From Pleodorina starrii (lineage: Eukaryota; Chlorophyta; Chlorophyceae; Chlamydomonadales; Volvocaceae), in assembly GCA_030267565.1 (NCBI GenBank), contig BRXU01000008.1, positions 1,302,001 to 1,366,000 on the forward strand: 64,000 nucleotides of DNA. The letters are read 5' to 3'. Below are positions 22,345 through 39,333 of this stretch, in pieces. A model generated the notes under the pieces. It was not told the DNA's origin. It saw only the letters and a list, made by a program, of their open reading frames with translations, and did not search any database. Every line of letters begins with the position of its first letter. Positions within the stretch are counted from its first letter, which is position 1. A program made the position numbers and the translations under genes.

Positions 22345-25300
22345 ATGTTAGTGCACGGGCCGTCCAGCTTGCGCGTCGGCTGCTGGTCGACCCAGCCATC
22401 GCGCCGACTGGTCGCCTGCAGTGCAAAGACCAAAAAGGCAGGTGGCAAGCCCAACGGCAAGGGTTTCGGGTCTGCTGCCCCGGCGTCGCTCGCGCCCCCA
22501 AAGCAGCAGCGTGGCCTCGAGCTGCGCATCCTGGAGGACTTGCCCACGGTCCTCGTGGAGCCCGAATCCGAGATCGATGAAGCCACCTTTGGCTCCTGCC
22601 TATTTTTCATGAACAAGACGGAGGAGCTATGCGGGCGGCTCCCAAAGTTACTGGACCACGCGTGGGCGCAGGCCACGGCGCAGCGCATCGACGACTGCAT
22701 CTCCCGCCCTGTCCAGCTGGCTTCCGCGCCCTCCCACACAACTGCCCTGCACATCCTCAGCGTCAAGCACGATGACTGCTATAACCCGGCGCTGGTGACC
22801 GCGGTTTGGGACCGCGTGCGGCCCGATGCCGTGGCGCTGGACGTGCAGCCGTTGTACCCCAAGTCCTTCACCCGCATGGCCAAAGCTATGGATTTGCAGC
22901 TCCTAAATAAGCTCCTCGCTGGGCCCCTGACGTCTCTGTCTAGTGGCCTGGATTGCGCGGATGATGTCGACCGGTGGGTACGTTCCGGTCTGACGCCGCC
23001 ACGCACCTGCCTTCCAATGTTGGGGCTGGTGGCTGGTAGGTGTGGGGCTGAGAAACGCAGTTGATGGGTCGAGCCGCCGCATGACTGGGGGGCTGGTGAA
23101 CGGGGGTGGCGGTGGGATGGTTGAGGCTCGGTTGGGACGATGCGCTGGGGGCCAGGGTGCCTGGCCGGGTGTGCAGTTGTCCGGGTGGTCAAATGTTGCC
23201 GTGCAACCGTGCCGCGGCAGCAAAAAAAAACCTAGGCAGCAAATTCCATGACAGCCACGGCCGGGGCCACGTAGCGCATCACTAGGACACGACCAGCCGT
23301 CAGTGCGAATGCTCATACGGTAGGCGATATCATTGGTGCCTGCCTGCAATCTCCCACGTGCAACAGAAACCCCCCTTACCTGTGGGCGGGCAAACGCGTG
23401 CGTTGCCCCCACCCCCACCCCCACCCCCCCAACGTACGTCGACACCATGCCACTGACCACGCCCTCCACGCCGCGCCGGCCAGCGTCCAGCCGCTGCAAC
23501 ACTCGGGCTTCGCGTTGCCTGTCCTCCTACATCCCAAGATACCCTCCTTACCACCACAACCCACCATGCATCATCGCCGTGCTCTCATAAGCTTTTAAAC
23601 TCACGGTGTATGCCCCCCATCCACTCGGCACGCACCCCCTCCGTGTGCCTCTCTCCCCCCTACCCCGTCTCCGTCTCCGCTGCGGTATCTTCTTTTTACC
23701 TCCCAACCCCTTCCCATCCTTTTTTCCAGCCTGCGCTGGCACCACGCCATCCTGCAGGTGGTGGGCCAGGGCGCCAGTCCCATCCTGGTCACCAAGGCGG
23801 CGCTCTTCAACGTGTTTGCGAACCGGGACCTGCACCTGAGTGAGGCCATCGCAGTAGCACACCTGGCAGCCAGGGGGCCAGCAGCAGCGGGGGGAGGCGG
23901 GGGAGGCGGCGGCAGCCCCGTCCCCGTCCATGGGATCGATGTGGAGGTGCGTCCCCGTGTGTGACGAGCCGACCACCGTGTGAACGAAGGAGGGTGTGAA
24001 GGAGGGCGTGCGTGATACCGGTAAACCGCCCGGGAGCTGTGCTGAGCTGTGCTGGGCTGAGCGAGAAGTGCATGGAGTGGGGGGAGTTCACGCCGTGTGC
24101 GCGTCATGTGCGCAGGATGTCTCCATGCTGGCTGCTCTGGGCGAGGACGACTTTTGGACGGAGGCGGACAGCGCCGCGTACAAGGAGGCCCTGCTGAAGG
24201 CGACAGACCCGAAGTTGCGGTCGGCGGTCAACACCTGGCTGCAGGTGGATACGGTGGATGGGCCGGGCGGGGGAAACTGCGGCATGGGATCGGGTGGGTG
24301 GGCCGGGCGGGGGAAAGTGGTGCGTGGATTGGCGGTCCACGTCTGGCAGCAGCAGCAGCAGCAGCAGGTGGAACGGGTGGAACTGGTGGAAGGGACGGGG
24401 GAGCGTACGTAGCGTAGCGTAGCGGGGGCAGCAGCAGGCCGATCGCTGATGGATGGATGGGTGGGTGGGTGGATGGCGCGGCGCTTGCGTTTGGGTCACG
24501 GGGGCTTGACGGCTGCGGGTCGGCGCACCGGTTGGGGTGTGTGTGTGTTGTCGCAGCGTGTTCATGCGGTTGTTTTGTTCGCCTTGTTCCTGAATGGGTT
24601 GCCGAGCGGCGCCTGCTGACGCCCGGCCCTGCCTCCCTCCCTCCCTCTCCGCTCGGCCTGGCCCTGCAGGGCATCCCCGTCGGCACCTCCACCACTGTCC
24701 CCCGCCAGCGCTTCGTGTTGAGCCGAATGGAGCAAGCGCTGAGTCGCCAACAGGAGGAGGCGCACACGGTGAGTGGCTGTTCGTTGATGGGGGGTTGCTT
24801 GGGCCGCCGGTGGTGGGGCCGCCAGTCAGTGGGACCCATACGGGTGCTCTGTGCGGCTCATGTGGGCCCTGTGTTGGACCTTGTGGGCCCTGTGTCGCAC
24901 ACGCGGTGCGCGGTTGAGGAGTGGGCCCGGACGAGCGTGCCTCGCTGGCCAGTCAGGGACTTGTCCATCTCGCCCCCGCCGGCGCCCAAGTCCCACGTGT
25001 GGAAGTCGAGCACGGCGCGCTGACGTGTTGGCGTGTGGGCCGTCAGCCGATGCGCGCGCGGTATTAGAAGCCTCCCTGGTTGCTTGTTTTATGCTGCCAT
25101 GGGCAATTCTGTTTGCTTGGCCGCCTGATTTCGTTTCGCTCCATCCTAGATCCCACCACTCATTGGAAACTCGACCCGAGCGGCGGGTGCGCAGCACCTC
25201 GCCCAGGATCATACCCTGCCTGCCAGAAGACTAATTGCCTCTGCTGCCGAGCCATCTACGCTCGCTAGCCGTGCCGCCTACTTCGGCTCTGACCCTTCCT

Positions 25301-25728
25301 TTCATCAACGCTTGCTCCTCATCAAGGGTGGTGATAATACATACCTACCTCCAGCACCCGCCCTGCTGCCGCCGTTTCCGCCCCTGCCCCGCCCTTGCCC
25401 CTGCTGTCCGTCGGGTCCCTTGGTCTTCGTTGCCACACCACATACCGGTACTGCTTGAGCGGTGCAGCTCGCCCACGCGGCCTACCGGTCCTCCCACTCG
25501 GAGCCGCGCGTGCGGGAGCAGCTGCAGCTGCAGGAGGCGCGTGGCGCGCACATGTTGGACCGGCTGCACGACATCGCCAGCGGCCGGCTGGGCGGCCGCA
25601 AGTGCGCGCGGCTGCTGGCCGTGATGAGCAGCGAAAATGCCGCGCGGGTGCGGCGGCTGGCGGAGGCAGCTGCAGCTGCCGCCCAGGCAGCAGCCGGCGG
25701 GGCCACTACACCAGCGGGTGATAACTAG
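22345..25728 (+). CDS. Conserved-looking protein, possibly TraB/PrgY-like; probably organelle-targeted
   Basis: Five predicted exons close in phase: 22345-22973, 23730-23946, 24116-24244, 24670-24768, 25468-25728, giving 444 residues. The first ATG (22345) opens a basic, Ser/Arg-rich leader that looks like a transit peptide (about residues 1-45). Residues near 140-175 read HILSVKHDDCYNPALVTAVW and then RVRPDAVALDVQP, a strand-helix-strand pattern resembling the start of TraB/PrgY and related Tiki/ChaN-like domains. The last exon, with ARGAHMLDRLHDIASGR, resembles the helix that closes that fold. The central part carries a Gly run. This assignment is a pattern match only; the reaction and partners are unknown. 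The first intron contains a repeat-A copy just before its 3' splice site. Alternatively, this is a lineage-specific chloroplast protein of unknown function. Confidence 0.7.
23664..23700 (+). repeat. Dispersed repeat A, TraB-like intron 1
   Basis: CGTCTCCGTCTCCGCTGCGG then TATCTTCTTTTTACC, about 29 bp before the 3' splice site. Confidence 0.85.
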
Positions 25729-25791
25729 CTAGGGTACCAGCTAGGCGGTTGGGGCATCGGATGGCGGAGGCAGCAGCCGGCGGGGCCACTA
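25685..25791 (+). repeat. Direct duplication of the TraB-like gene's 3' end
   Basis: The 24 bases at 25685-25708, inside the last exon just before the stop, recur exactly at 25768-25791 in the 3' flank. Weaker similarity continues after both copies (GATAA, GGTACCAG/CGTACCAG, TAGCTAGG). The two copies are 83 bp apart. Confidence 0.8.
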
Positions 25792-27471
25792 TACGGTCTA
25801 TACAAGCGGGGGATAAGGAGCGTACCAGATATAGCTAGGCAGGGGTGGACGGCGGCGGGGTGTAGATAGATAGAATTGGAGCGACACGAATCGACCAACA
25901 TGTGACCAGCAGGACAGTTGAGAGCAACGGCTGGGTTGTGATACCCACAGCAGGACGGCACTCATATCAACGGGGGGAGCGAGGGCGGGCTTAGATGTCA
26001 TTGGCGGTGGCGTTGATGCGGTGCGTGGCGGCGGTTTCCCAACGATGCTGATTTTGGGGGCTGAGTACCAGGAGGCGGGGGCTAGCACCGTTATCCCTGA
26101 CACCCCCCGTGTTTCTTCCTCGTATGTAGGTTGCTGGCTGGCTGGCTAGGGGGCAAGGAACCGAAGTGGTGCATGCAGCATGCTTGCGTGTGCCATACAA
26201 GCGCTCATGTGCTTCGCTTCTAGTGCTTCAGCAGCAACAGATAGATGTCAAAGCGCCGTGTTTGTGCACAGTGGCTGAGTACACGCCGAATCAAATCAAA
26301 TCAATTACCGATGCTTGGACAGCAGGAAGTGTGCATGCTCGTAGCCTACGAGTCGTAGGTCCAAGCGTACTTTTTGTGCTACCTGAATCGTTGCTGAGGC
26401 GAATGAAGCCTACTTGATTGCCGTACGTATTGGTCGGTCCCGGCATCCGTGGGCGGATGCAAGGCGTCTCGGCTGAAATGCAATCGCCGATGTACCGTAC
26501 GCGATTCTGCGCTCTTTGAATCAAATACAGCCTCGCTCACGGGTGCCAATGCTAAGGCGAGCCTCCAGCCGCTTGGGTTCAGGCATCAGGCCGGCATGCC
26601 TGTAAAAGTCCGGACCTGCACAGGCCGGAAGGATGTGAAAGTCCGGACCTTTCTACACTTGTACAGGAGGATATATATGGTACAGGCTGCCTGTAGAAGG
26701 ATTTGGGTGGCAGGGAATTAAGCCCGCAGAGCCCGCCCACTGGCATGTAGATAGATAGGTACTGAGCTGATCATTTCCAAGGGCACCACATGAAGGCTTT
26801 CCAGCGGTGGGCTCGGTGCCCGCTGGTGCCCACGCACTTGGACTGCCCTAGCGACTGCCCTTTATTTCCCTCGGATTCCCCGCTGCGTAGCTTAACCTCT
26901 AATCATACGTCATCTTCAGGTTCGGATAATCGAATAGGGCGCGGAGCAGCTTAAAGCGAACGAACGCGACACATACATACGCAGTGCCCTGAAAGGCCAG
27001 CGCGCTCGGGAGGGCTCGGGCCCGCGTTCGGAACATTGGAAGCCCAACGGGCCATTGTTGTTTCCGCAGCTTCCGCTTCCACATGTCGATTACTTCCGTG
27101 TATTTGAATACATATTTCAATAAAATGAAGTTTTTTGCGTTCCCCTAGGCCACGGGAGGTTAGAGCCAGCGGGCGAACTGGCCGTGCACTGCAACGGGAA
27201 AGGACGGGAATGACTCCTTGACCAGGACGAAAGGTCAGCGCACCCAGACCAGCACTGACCAGGCACCACTGCTGCCCCAAGGGGGGAGGCAGAAGATCAC
27301 CGCAAGTCTACTTTGGCAGCAGGACAGCACTAGCACCCTTGACTTGGCTTTCAGCCACCGACAGTAATCCAGAGACCGCGGAGGCGACCCAAAGACCCAA
27401 ACACGAGCAGAGAGCATTGACCTTTATGCGTATTGTGTATATAGACTTATACATTCCCTAATTGATACACC
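25729..27471. other. Intergenic region with local duplications
   Basis: No gene is supported here. The segment begins with a degenerate second copy of the end of the preceding coding region (see the repeat at 25685-25791). It also holds a 13-bp direct repeat AAAGTCCGGACCT at 26605-26617 and 26638-26650. A TGTAA motif at 26601 could be a late polyadenylation signal. A minus-strand frame ending at 26899 is discussed as a weak finding. Confidence 0.5.
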
Positions 27472-27543
27472 GCTCGCGTGGTGTAGTGGTGATCACTGTG
27501 GACTTTGAATCCACCAACCCGAGTTCGAGTCTCGGCGCGAGCT
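27472..27543 (+). tRNA. tRNA-Gln (TTG)
   Basis: A 72-nt tRNA. Acceptor arms GCTCGCG and CGCGAGC pair perfectly, followed by discriminator T. The anticodon stem GTGGA/TCCAC encloses loop CTTTGAA (anticodon TTG), and the T arm loop is TTCGAGT. A T run follows at about 27567. It stands alone between the TraB-like and ProRS genes. Confidence 0.95.
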
Positions 27544-28554
27544 TCCGCGCCCTCGGAAAGTCTCTTCTTTTTGTTGCGCCTCCTGGGGCCAGATAGTAAT
27601 CTCCGAAGATCCAAGCATCAGATTTCTCCATGCCCACCAGGGTGCAGGCACCTGGACGTGCGACTCCTGCAGAGTGCGCGCAGCTGCACAGCACCATTGA
27701 ACACCCCGCTCCTCCAGGTGTCGAGGATCGAGGCAATCTGACATGGATTCAGGGTGGGCATGTAAGACCCCATGGATGGAAGGGAGGGGGCAGGACTGGA
27801 GGATAGGACGGGGTGCTTAGGCAGGGGGGCGAAAGCGTAAAACATGGCACCTCAAGATCCCAACAACCGAGGCGAAAGCGCATCAACGCCGTCTGACGCT
27901 TTCGAGACATGGCCATGCAGATAATCCAAGCTCACCGCATCCGGGGCGTGGGCCGCACCCATCCAGTCCAAATAACGGCACGCCGCCACGCCGGGCTTCT
28001 CCCTACAAAATCTCGGGTCATTCCGGCGGCTCCCTATCTAGGCCGCTTGAGCTCAACAAATGCCGCCCGAGCTCCTCCACGCAGGTCGGCACTCGCCCCA
28101 GCTTTGTCAGCGCTACCGAGGCCTCAAAGGAAAGGCGGTGAAGGGCCGGGACCCGGGAGGCGGGGGCGGTGGGAGGGGGCCGCTACGGAGCCTAGTTTGG
28201 CGTCCAGGCGACGCTTTCCAGTTCCCGATCCACCACGTCCGCCACCGCCAGCACCATTGTGGTCCACCAACCCGCCGCCATTGCCCAACCTGCCACGCGG
28301 TTTCGGTAAGCCTTGTGGTTTCGGAGCGTGGCATGTGGCCTCAGCTGTCCGCGTAAAAAATGTGCAAATTGTCATGCTTGGCTGCATATTTACCTTACTG
28401 CACTTCAACTTAACGAAAATAGCGCAGAGGAGCTGGTAATAAATCAGGCACACAACTATCAAATCCACGCAAATCGGCACATTGTTGGCCATATTTTACC
28501 TGGTTATAAATATATTTCTTAATCGATAACATATCGGTCATAGGGATAAGAAAA
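27544..28554. other. Intergenic / 5' flank of the ProRS gene
   Basis: No coding region is supported. The last 180 bases are AT-rich for this genome and include a TATA-like stretch (TTATAAATATATTTC, 28503-28517) about 40 bp before the ProRS ATG. That is a promoter or short-leader candidate by inspection only. Confidence 0.45.
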
Positions 28555-34454
<5,900 letters not shown>

Positions 34455-36263
34455 AGCCAGCAGTACAGGCAGTACAGGGCAGTACAGGCTCATTGCCGCA
34501 TCGCAAGTACCGGCAGTACACTGCTTCACATTCAGCTCGTGCTACCCTCGACCTGGTGTATACCTGGCCCGCCCCAGGCCGCGCTAAGGGGGAGGAGGCT
34601 CCGGCCGTACCGTTGGGGCTGTGTCCAGGCCTGGGCCGAAGCGGGGCGCGGCGGGACGGTAGTCGGCTCCTGCTCGGGTCGAGGAGGGATTTTGGGATTT
34701 GGGGTTGGGTCCGTGGCGCCGGTTGGCCTGCCGGCGTGATGTGCACGGAGGACCCTGTCTTGGCGAGTTTAATTGGCGCAGGGGTTTTGAGGAGCGTCAA
34801 GTGGTCAGCGTGGATGGACATTTTTGCCATGTGTGGATGGTAGATGTAAGGACGCAAAAGGTGCACGGCGGATGCGTTTTGGCCTGGGATTGGCCACAGG
34901 GATGACTGGCACCTGCTCGATGGTTGTGCACAGAAAGCACACCGGGGCTGTCTGTGTGCTCCAGAGAACACGGCCTTGCGGGGCAACCGACCTACTTCCC
35001 TCGGAACGGCCTACGAAGTAGGAGTCGTAGTAGGGGCCGGTCTCCTTTCTGGATTCCTCGCCGAACACCGAACAGGAACAGAAACGCCCCAGCCAAGTGC
35101 GAGCACTGCCCCATGGGCCCAGCACTGCCCCTCCTGGCCCAACTCAACGCAGATCAGGGAAGGCCCCACCCACCAGCATCACGCGGTGTGGGTTACCAGG
35201 CACGGAAAGCCGCGAGGTACACTCCCCCCCCCAATGCGCGCTCGTAATCCGTCACCAGGGAAATCGCGCGGGCGGCCAGGGTAGCTCCGCTCACCGCACC
35301 AGCGCCTGCGCAACTGCATCAACCAAAACCAAGTCATATTTATTTGATTTCGCGCCCCCCACACACAGGGCGCGCACTTGGAATGGCGCCAGCTTTTCAC
35401 GTGCCGCACAACAGCAAACCGACAACCGCTAACGGCCGGCCGTGCACTCCCTCAGCGGCCGTGCCGCCGCGCTACGTACTGAACGCGTATTCCAGCAGCC
35501 CTGTCGAACCAACTGGACGCAAAATGTATCCGGACACCTCGCGAGCACTTGTTATTCTTCACTCACTCAATCCGGGCCGCTACACCGCCCTGTCACCAGC
35601 TACCAAAAGAGCTGTCAGGCGAGCGCCGAAGCCGTCGCACACGCCACTCGTTTCGTTTCTTTCTCCACTCGTGTACGTATATCCTCCCTTCGGTGCAACC
35701 ACCGCCGCTGAAAACGTCAAAATAGGAAGACGGCCGCTCCCCTCCTGAGGGACAGCACCGGCCGCGATGCACACCCTCGGTGAGTTGCCGCCCACGCTCA
35801 TCGCACCACATGCACACACTCACACACACACACGCTCACACGCTCCTTTATGCGCTGTAAAGTTCCGGTGCACTGCGCTCGGTCTGGTCCGGTCCGGCTC
35901 CGGTCCGGTGCGCTGATTCCGGTCACGCCGTCTCCACTTAGGTTACCTTTTCACCCACTCCACTCCTCTCCATGCTTCGGCTACGGCGGCACTCCGTATC
36001 ACAGCGACCGCCACTATACCTACGGCCCACTATCAAAATCCGTGAGACTCTTCAAATCAAAAGCAACCGCAAAAGCCACGATGCAACCCATCGCCTCGAG
36101 TGAGTCACACGCGTCTCGAGGTGCGTCTCGGGGTGCGCTCCACTCCACACATCATCAACTGCAGCAGCAGGTGCACGCCAACGTGCCCACTGACGCGCGC
36201 CCCCCTCCCCCCACAACAACTGATGGAGCCAGTAGCCGCATGGCAGGGACCGGCCGGTCGGGT
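34455..36263. other. Intergenic region between convergent ProRS and CBSX genes
   Basis: About 1.8 kb between two 3' ends. Apart from the TGTAA motif at 34845 I see no gene, RNA or long repeat. A fragment resembling repeat A (ACGCCGTCTCC followed by a T/C run) occurs at about 35925-35955. Confidence 0.55.
34845..34849 (+). terminator. TGTAA polyadenylation signal candidate (ProRS)
   Basis: TGTAA, the usual green-algal polyadenylation signal, lies about 390 bp after the ProRS stop codon. Confidence 0.45.
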
Positions 36264-36524
36264 TCAGTTGTTGGCTGCCGCGGAGGCCTTGCGCGCCGCC
36301 AGCGCCGCCTTCACAATGTTGCCGCGGCTGATGAGGCCCACGAGCTTGCCATCCGCGTCCACGACTGGAAGCCGCCGGATCTTCTTGACGATGAGGATGC
36401 TGTGGCGACCGAGAAGTACGGGGTGCACGAAACGAAAGAGCGGAGGTTCTGTGTAAAGGCTGAGGAAGCTCCCGTAAACCCGCGTGCCCTTTTCCGCAGC
36501 AAGGCACCTGCCTTCATTGACCTC

Positions 36525-36565
<41 letters not shown>

Positions 36566-38881
36566 AAACATAATTTAAAAGGACAGCGCTCGACTAGAGC
36601 GTTCCTGCTTTCAAAATTGCTTTTATTTGGAGTCGTGCGGCGAAGGTTATGGGCTCTCGAAGTTTGTTGTACGGCAGTGGTGGGCGCCGGAGCCCGAAGA
36701 AAAATGTGGGTCAGCACTCGACAGGCCCAAACTGAAAAGTGAAGGCATTGTTAGGCATTGCCTCTGCCTGGTTTTTATGACTACTTTGTTTTCTATATCA
36801 ATCCTCCTTGTTGCCTACTTTGCAGGCAACTCCTAACTGGCCTCCCATCTAGCTGCGTGTCCGGCGAGGTGCTTACTTGGTGGCGTTCTCCAGATTCGTC
36901 TCGGGCCTGACCGTGATGGGGTTGGACGTCATCACGTCCTTGATCCTGCACCCAGCAGCCCAGCCCAGCCAGCAATCCGGCTCTGGTTTCCCACCAACAC
37001 AGGAAGGCTGCCCGCGTCGGCAGGTGACCGCACACACACCCCACAAACACCAACAACAAACAACAACCCAAACCCCTTGGCCGCAATCGCAGGCCACAAT
37101 CGCAGTGCTCCGGCGGCAAGTGAGCTGATGCCTTGAAAAAAAGGACTGTGGGGGTTGTTCTGTCCCAACGCAACTTCTGTCCATGTGTCACCATCGCAGC
37201 GCCCTCAAGACTCCTGCGCAAGCGCGCGAGGGCGCCCCAGGCTGCTCTCCCCCTGAGCCGAGCACCCGTTCCCCCGACTTACTTCTTGCCAGCGCTCTTC
37301 GCAAGCATCTTCTTGACCTCCTTGAACGCCTGCGGGCGGCCAAGGACCCCCAGGAGTCCGTTAGGAGGCCCTCGGGGCGAGTGGCAGCATCCCAGCTACC
37401 GAAGACCTGCCAGTCCCAACTGTGGAGCCATCGCTCAGGGCGTCAGCTTCTCATTCGACCGGCCGGAAACGCAGAACCACGTCGCGGCTGCCTCAGCACG
37501 CCGACACCCACTGTAAACCACACAGCCTGGAGCCTACCGCCCTCGCAGCAAACGGGGGCATATGGGCCATATGGGGCCCCGTCTCACACGCCGACAACCC
37601 AGGGCATTGTCCGGCATGTCATGTAAAATGCCTTCCTTCCTTCCTTCCCAACGCCAAGCCACAACCGGGCTGTCACGGACTTAGTCGTGCTTCAGGCTTT
37701 GCGGAAGTCGCAGCCTTCGCATCCGGTCGACGTCCTGTCCCAGGACTCTTCTGTGCTTTGAGATGGAACACTGTAGAACCATCGCCAGAGATCCGAGCGT
37801 CCGGCCGCGCTCCAGATGTCGTACCCACCTGCCAACTCTGGTCCGCGGATGGGAAGAGGTTCTGGTCCTCGTTCACGCGGCCCACCGCGTCCAGCGCGAG
37901 GAGGTCGAAGTCCGAAACGACACCCACCTGCCGCAACAACAGCCCACAGTCCCGGGACACCCTTTGCTTTGTACGTCAACCAGGAGGAGCTTCCGCCGAT
38001 GAGCGATGAGGGGAGAAACGACGGCCGTACATGCACACACAATACCGGGTAGACCCGGGTATTTCCTTTTCCCTGTATTTCTACCTCCCCACAAACGCTG
38101 GGGGGGGTGCCCGCTGAGCGTACAGCAAACTTACCACCCGGTTCTCAGCGTCAACCACGGGTAGGCCTGGGGGAGGGCAGGGTACAGGCGGTTCGGGTTG
38201 GAGTCGCCAAAGCCGCAGCATGCTTATACCCTTGGCAAACAGCATCGGAAGAGAAAGCACGTTCAAGCAGGCAGTCTACTTGGCCTGATTGCGCTTTCCC
38301 TCGCAAATGGTCGCATCCGCTGCGGTGCATGGCTCGCTGGCTCTACCCTCCAATAAATCCCCCGGGGATTCGGGAACCCTTTGTAACAACAAGAACGTCT
38401 GTCGACGGGGCTCGCCAGGCGGCTCCGTCAGAAGGCTACAGCCCGCCAAGGACATACCAACCGTTACCGGTATTGTAAGGCCATCCTCTGTGCCGCATGG
38501 GACCAGTCGAGGGCGAATGACCCAACAACCCACGTACGTTCACAGAACCACCCAGATGTGCGTGTGCCGCACGGGCCAGCTGAAACATACCGGTGATGCG
38601 GTGCTGCACGAGCAGTTCCAGCGCCGCGTCCACGGTGTCATCAGGCCCGCAGCTGAAGAGCCTTCCGCTCGTCATGACATCGCTGACAAGATGAGCGGTC
38701 TCCAAAGGTGCCTGCAGTTTACGCGATAATCAAGTCTGTGTACCCTCTGGCGTGCCCCGACGGCTTGCCCTTTACACACCTTTGCGCGCGCTACGACCAT
38801 GCGCCTAGATGAAGTGCCAGATTGATGAGTCCGGCCAGCTGCGCGAGAAGCGCCGGCGTGGAAGGAAGTCCGGAGCATCAT
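36264..38881 (-). CDS. CBS-domain-pair protein, CBSX type, probably chloroplast
   Basis: Seven predicted exons in gene order, all in phase: 38881-38780, 38711-38591, 38166-38135, 37927-37829, 37329-37283, 36945-36877, 36399-36264; 201 residues. A leader of about 34 residues rich in Ser, Arg and Ala precedes the first CBS motif (DVMTSGRLFSCGPDDTVDAA, then HRITGLPVVDAENRV and VVSDFDLLALDAVGR). A linker NLFPSADQSWQAFKEVKKML leads to the second CBS motif (DVMTSNPITVRPETNLENAT, then KIRRLPVVDADGKLVGLISR). Order, spacing and linker match plant CBSX1/CBSX2, single-CBS-pair proteins known to bind adenosine nucleotides and regulate organellar thioredoxins. That role is transferred from the family. It is divergent from the complex I gene at 39334. 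Intron 6 holds a (TG)n run. Confidence 0.92.
36525..36560 (+). repeat. (TG)n microsatellite in CBSX intron 6
   Basis: About 17-18 uninterrupted TG units inside the intron between exons 36945-36877 and 36399-36264. Confidence 0.95.
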
Positions 38882-39333
38882 TTTATCCTGATTCTTAGGT
38901 CGAGTTAAGTCGGGTTAATGTAGATTAATTGTCGTCTAGCCGTTTGTCGGCGTTCAGACACCTTCAGCCAGGCAGGCACGTCGTGGTAAAAGAGGCCTTG
39001 GAGAGCGGGCTCAAGAAAGATTCAAGCGTATGCACCTGCACCAGTCGCGGCAGCACCTTGAGTAAATTTGGCAAAGAGCAAATTGGACCATGTGTTGTGT
39101 CTCGCCAAGTGTTCTTCATTGCTTTCTCCTTGTCGCGACGAAACACCTGCTGTACAGCGTTACGGCACACCGACATTTTTCTTCAACGTTGCGCCCCCCG
39201 CGGGCGAGCAGTTAGAAGTTGGCCCCTGCAGCAACTGTTTGCAGAGGGTCGGTGTGGTTCGAAGTGACATCCATTAGATAGCCGAAAGCCTCCCCGGTGA
39301 ACTTCACTAGCTCCTTTACATACTCAGAGCACC
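38882..39333. promoter_or_regulatory. Shared divergent promoter region (CBSX / complex I 49-kDa subunit)
   Basis: Only 452 bp separate the two predicted ATGs (38881 on minus, 39334 on plus). Both promoters and 5' leaders must lie here. It is less GC-rich than the flanking exons. No sharp TATA box was picked out. Confidence 0.5.
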
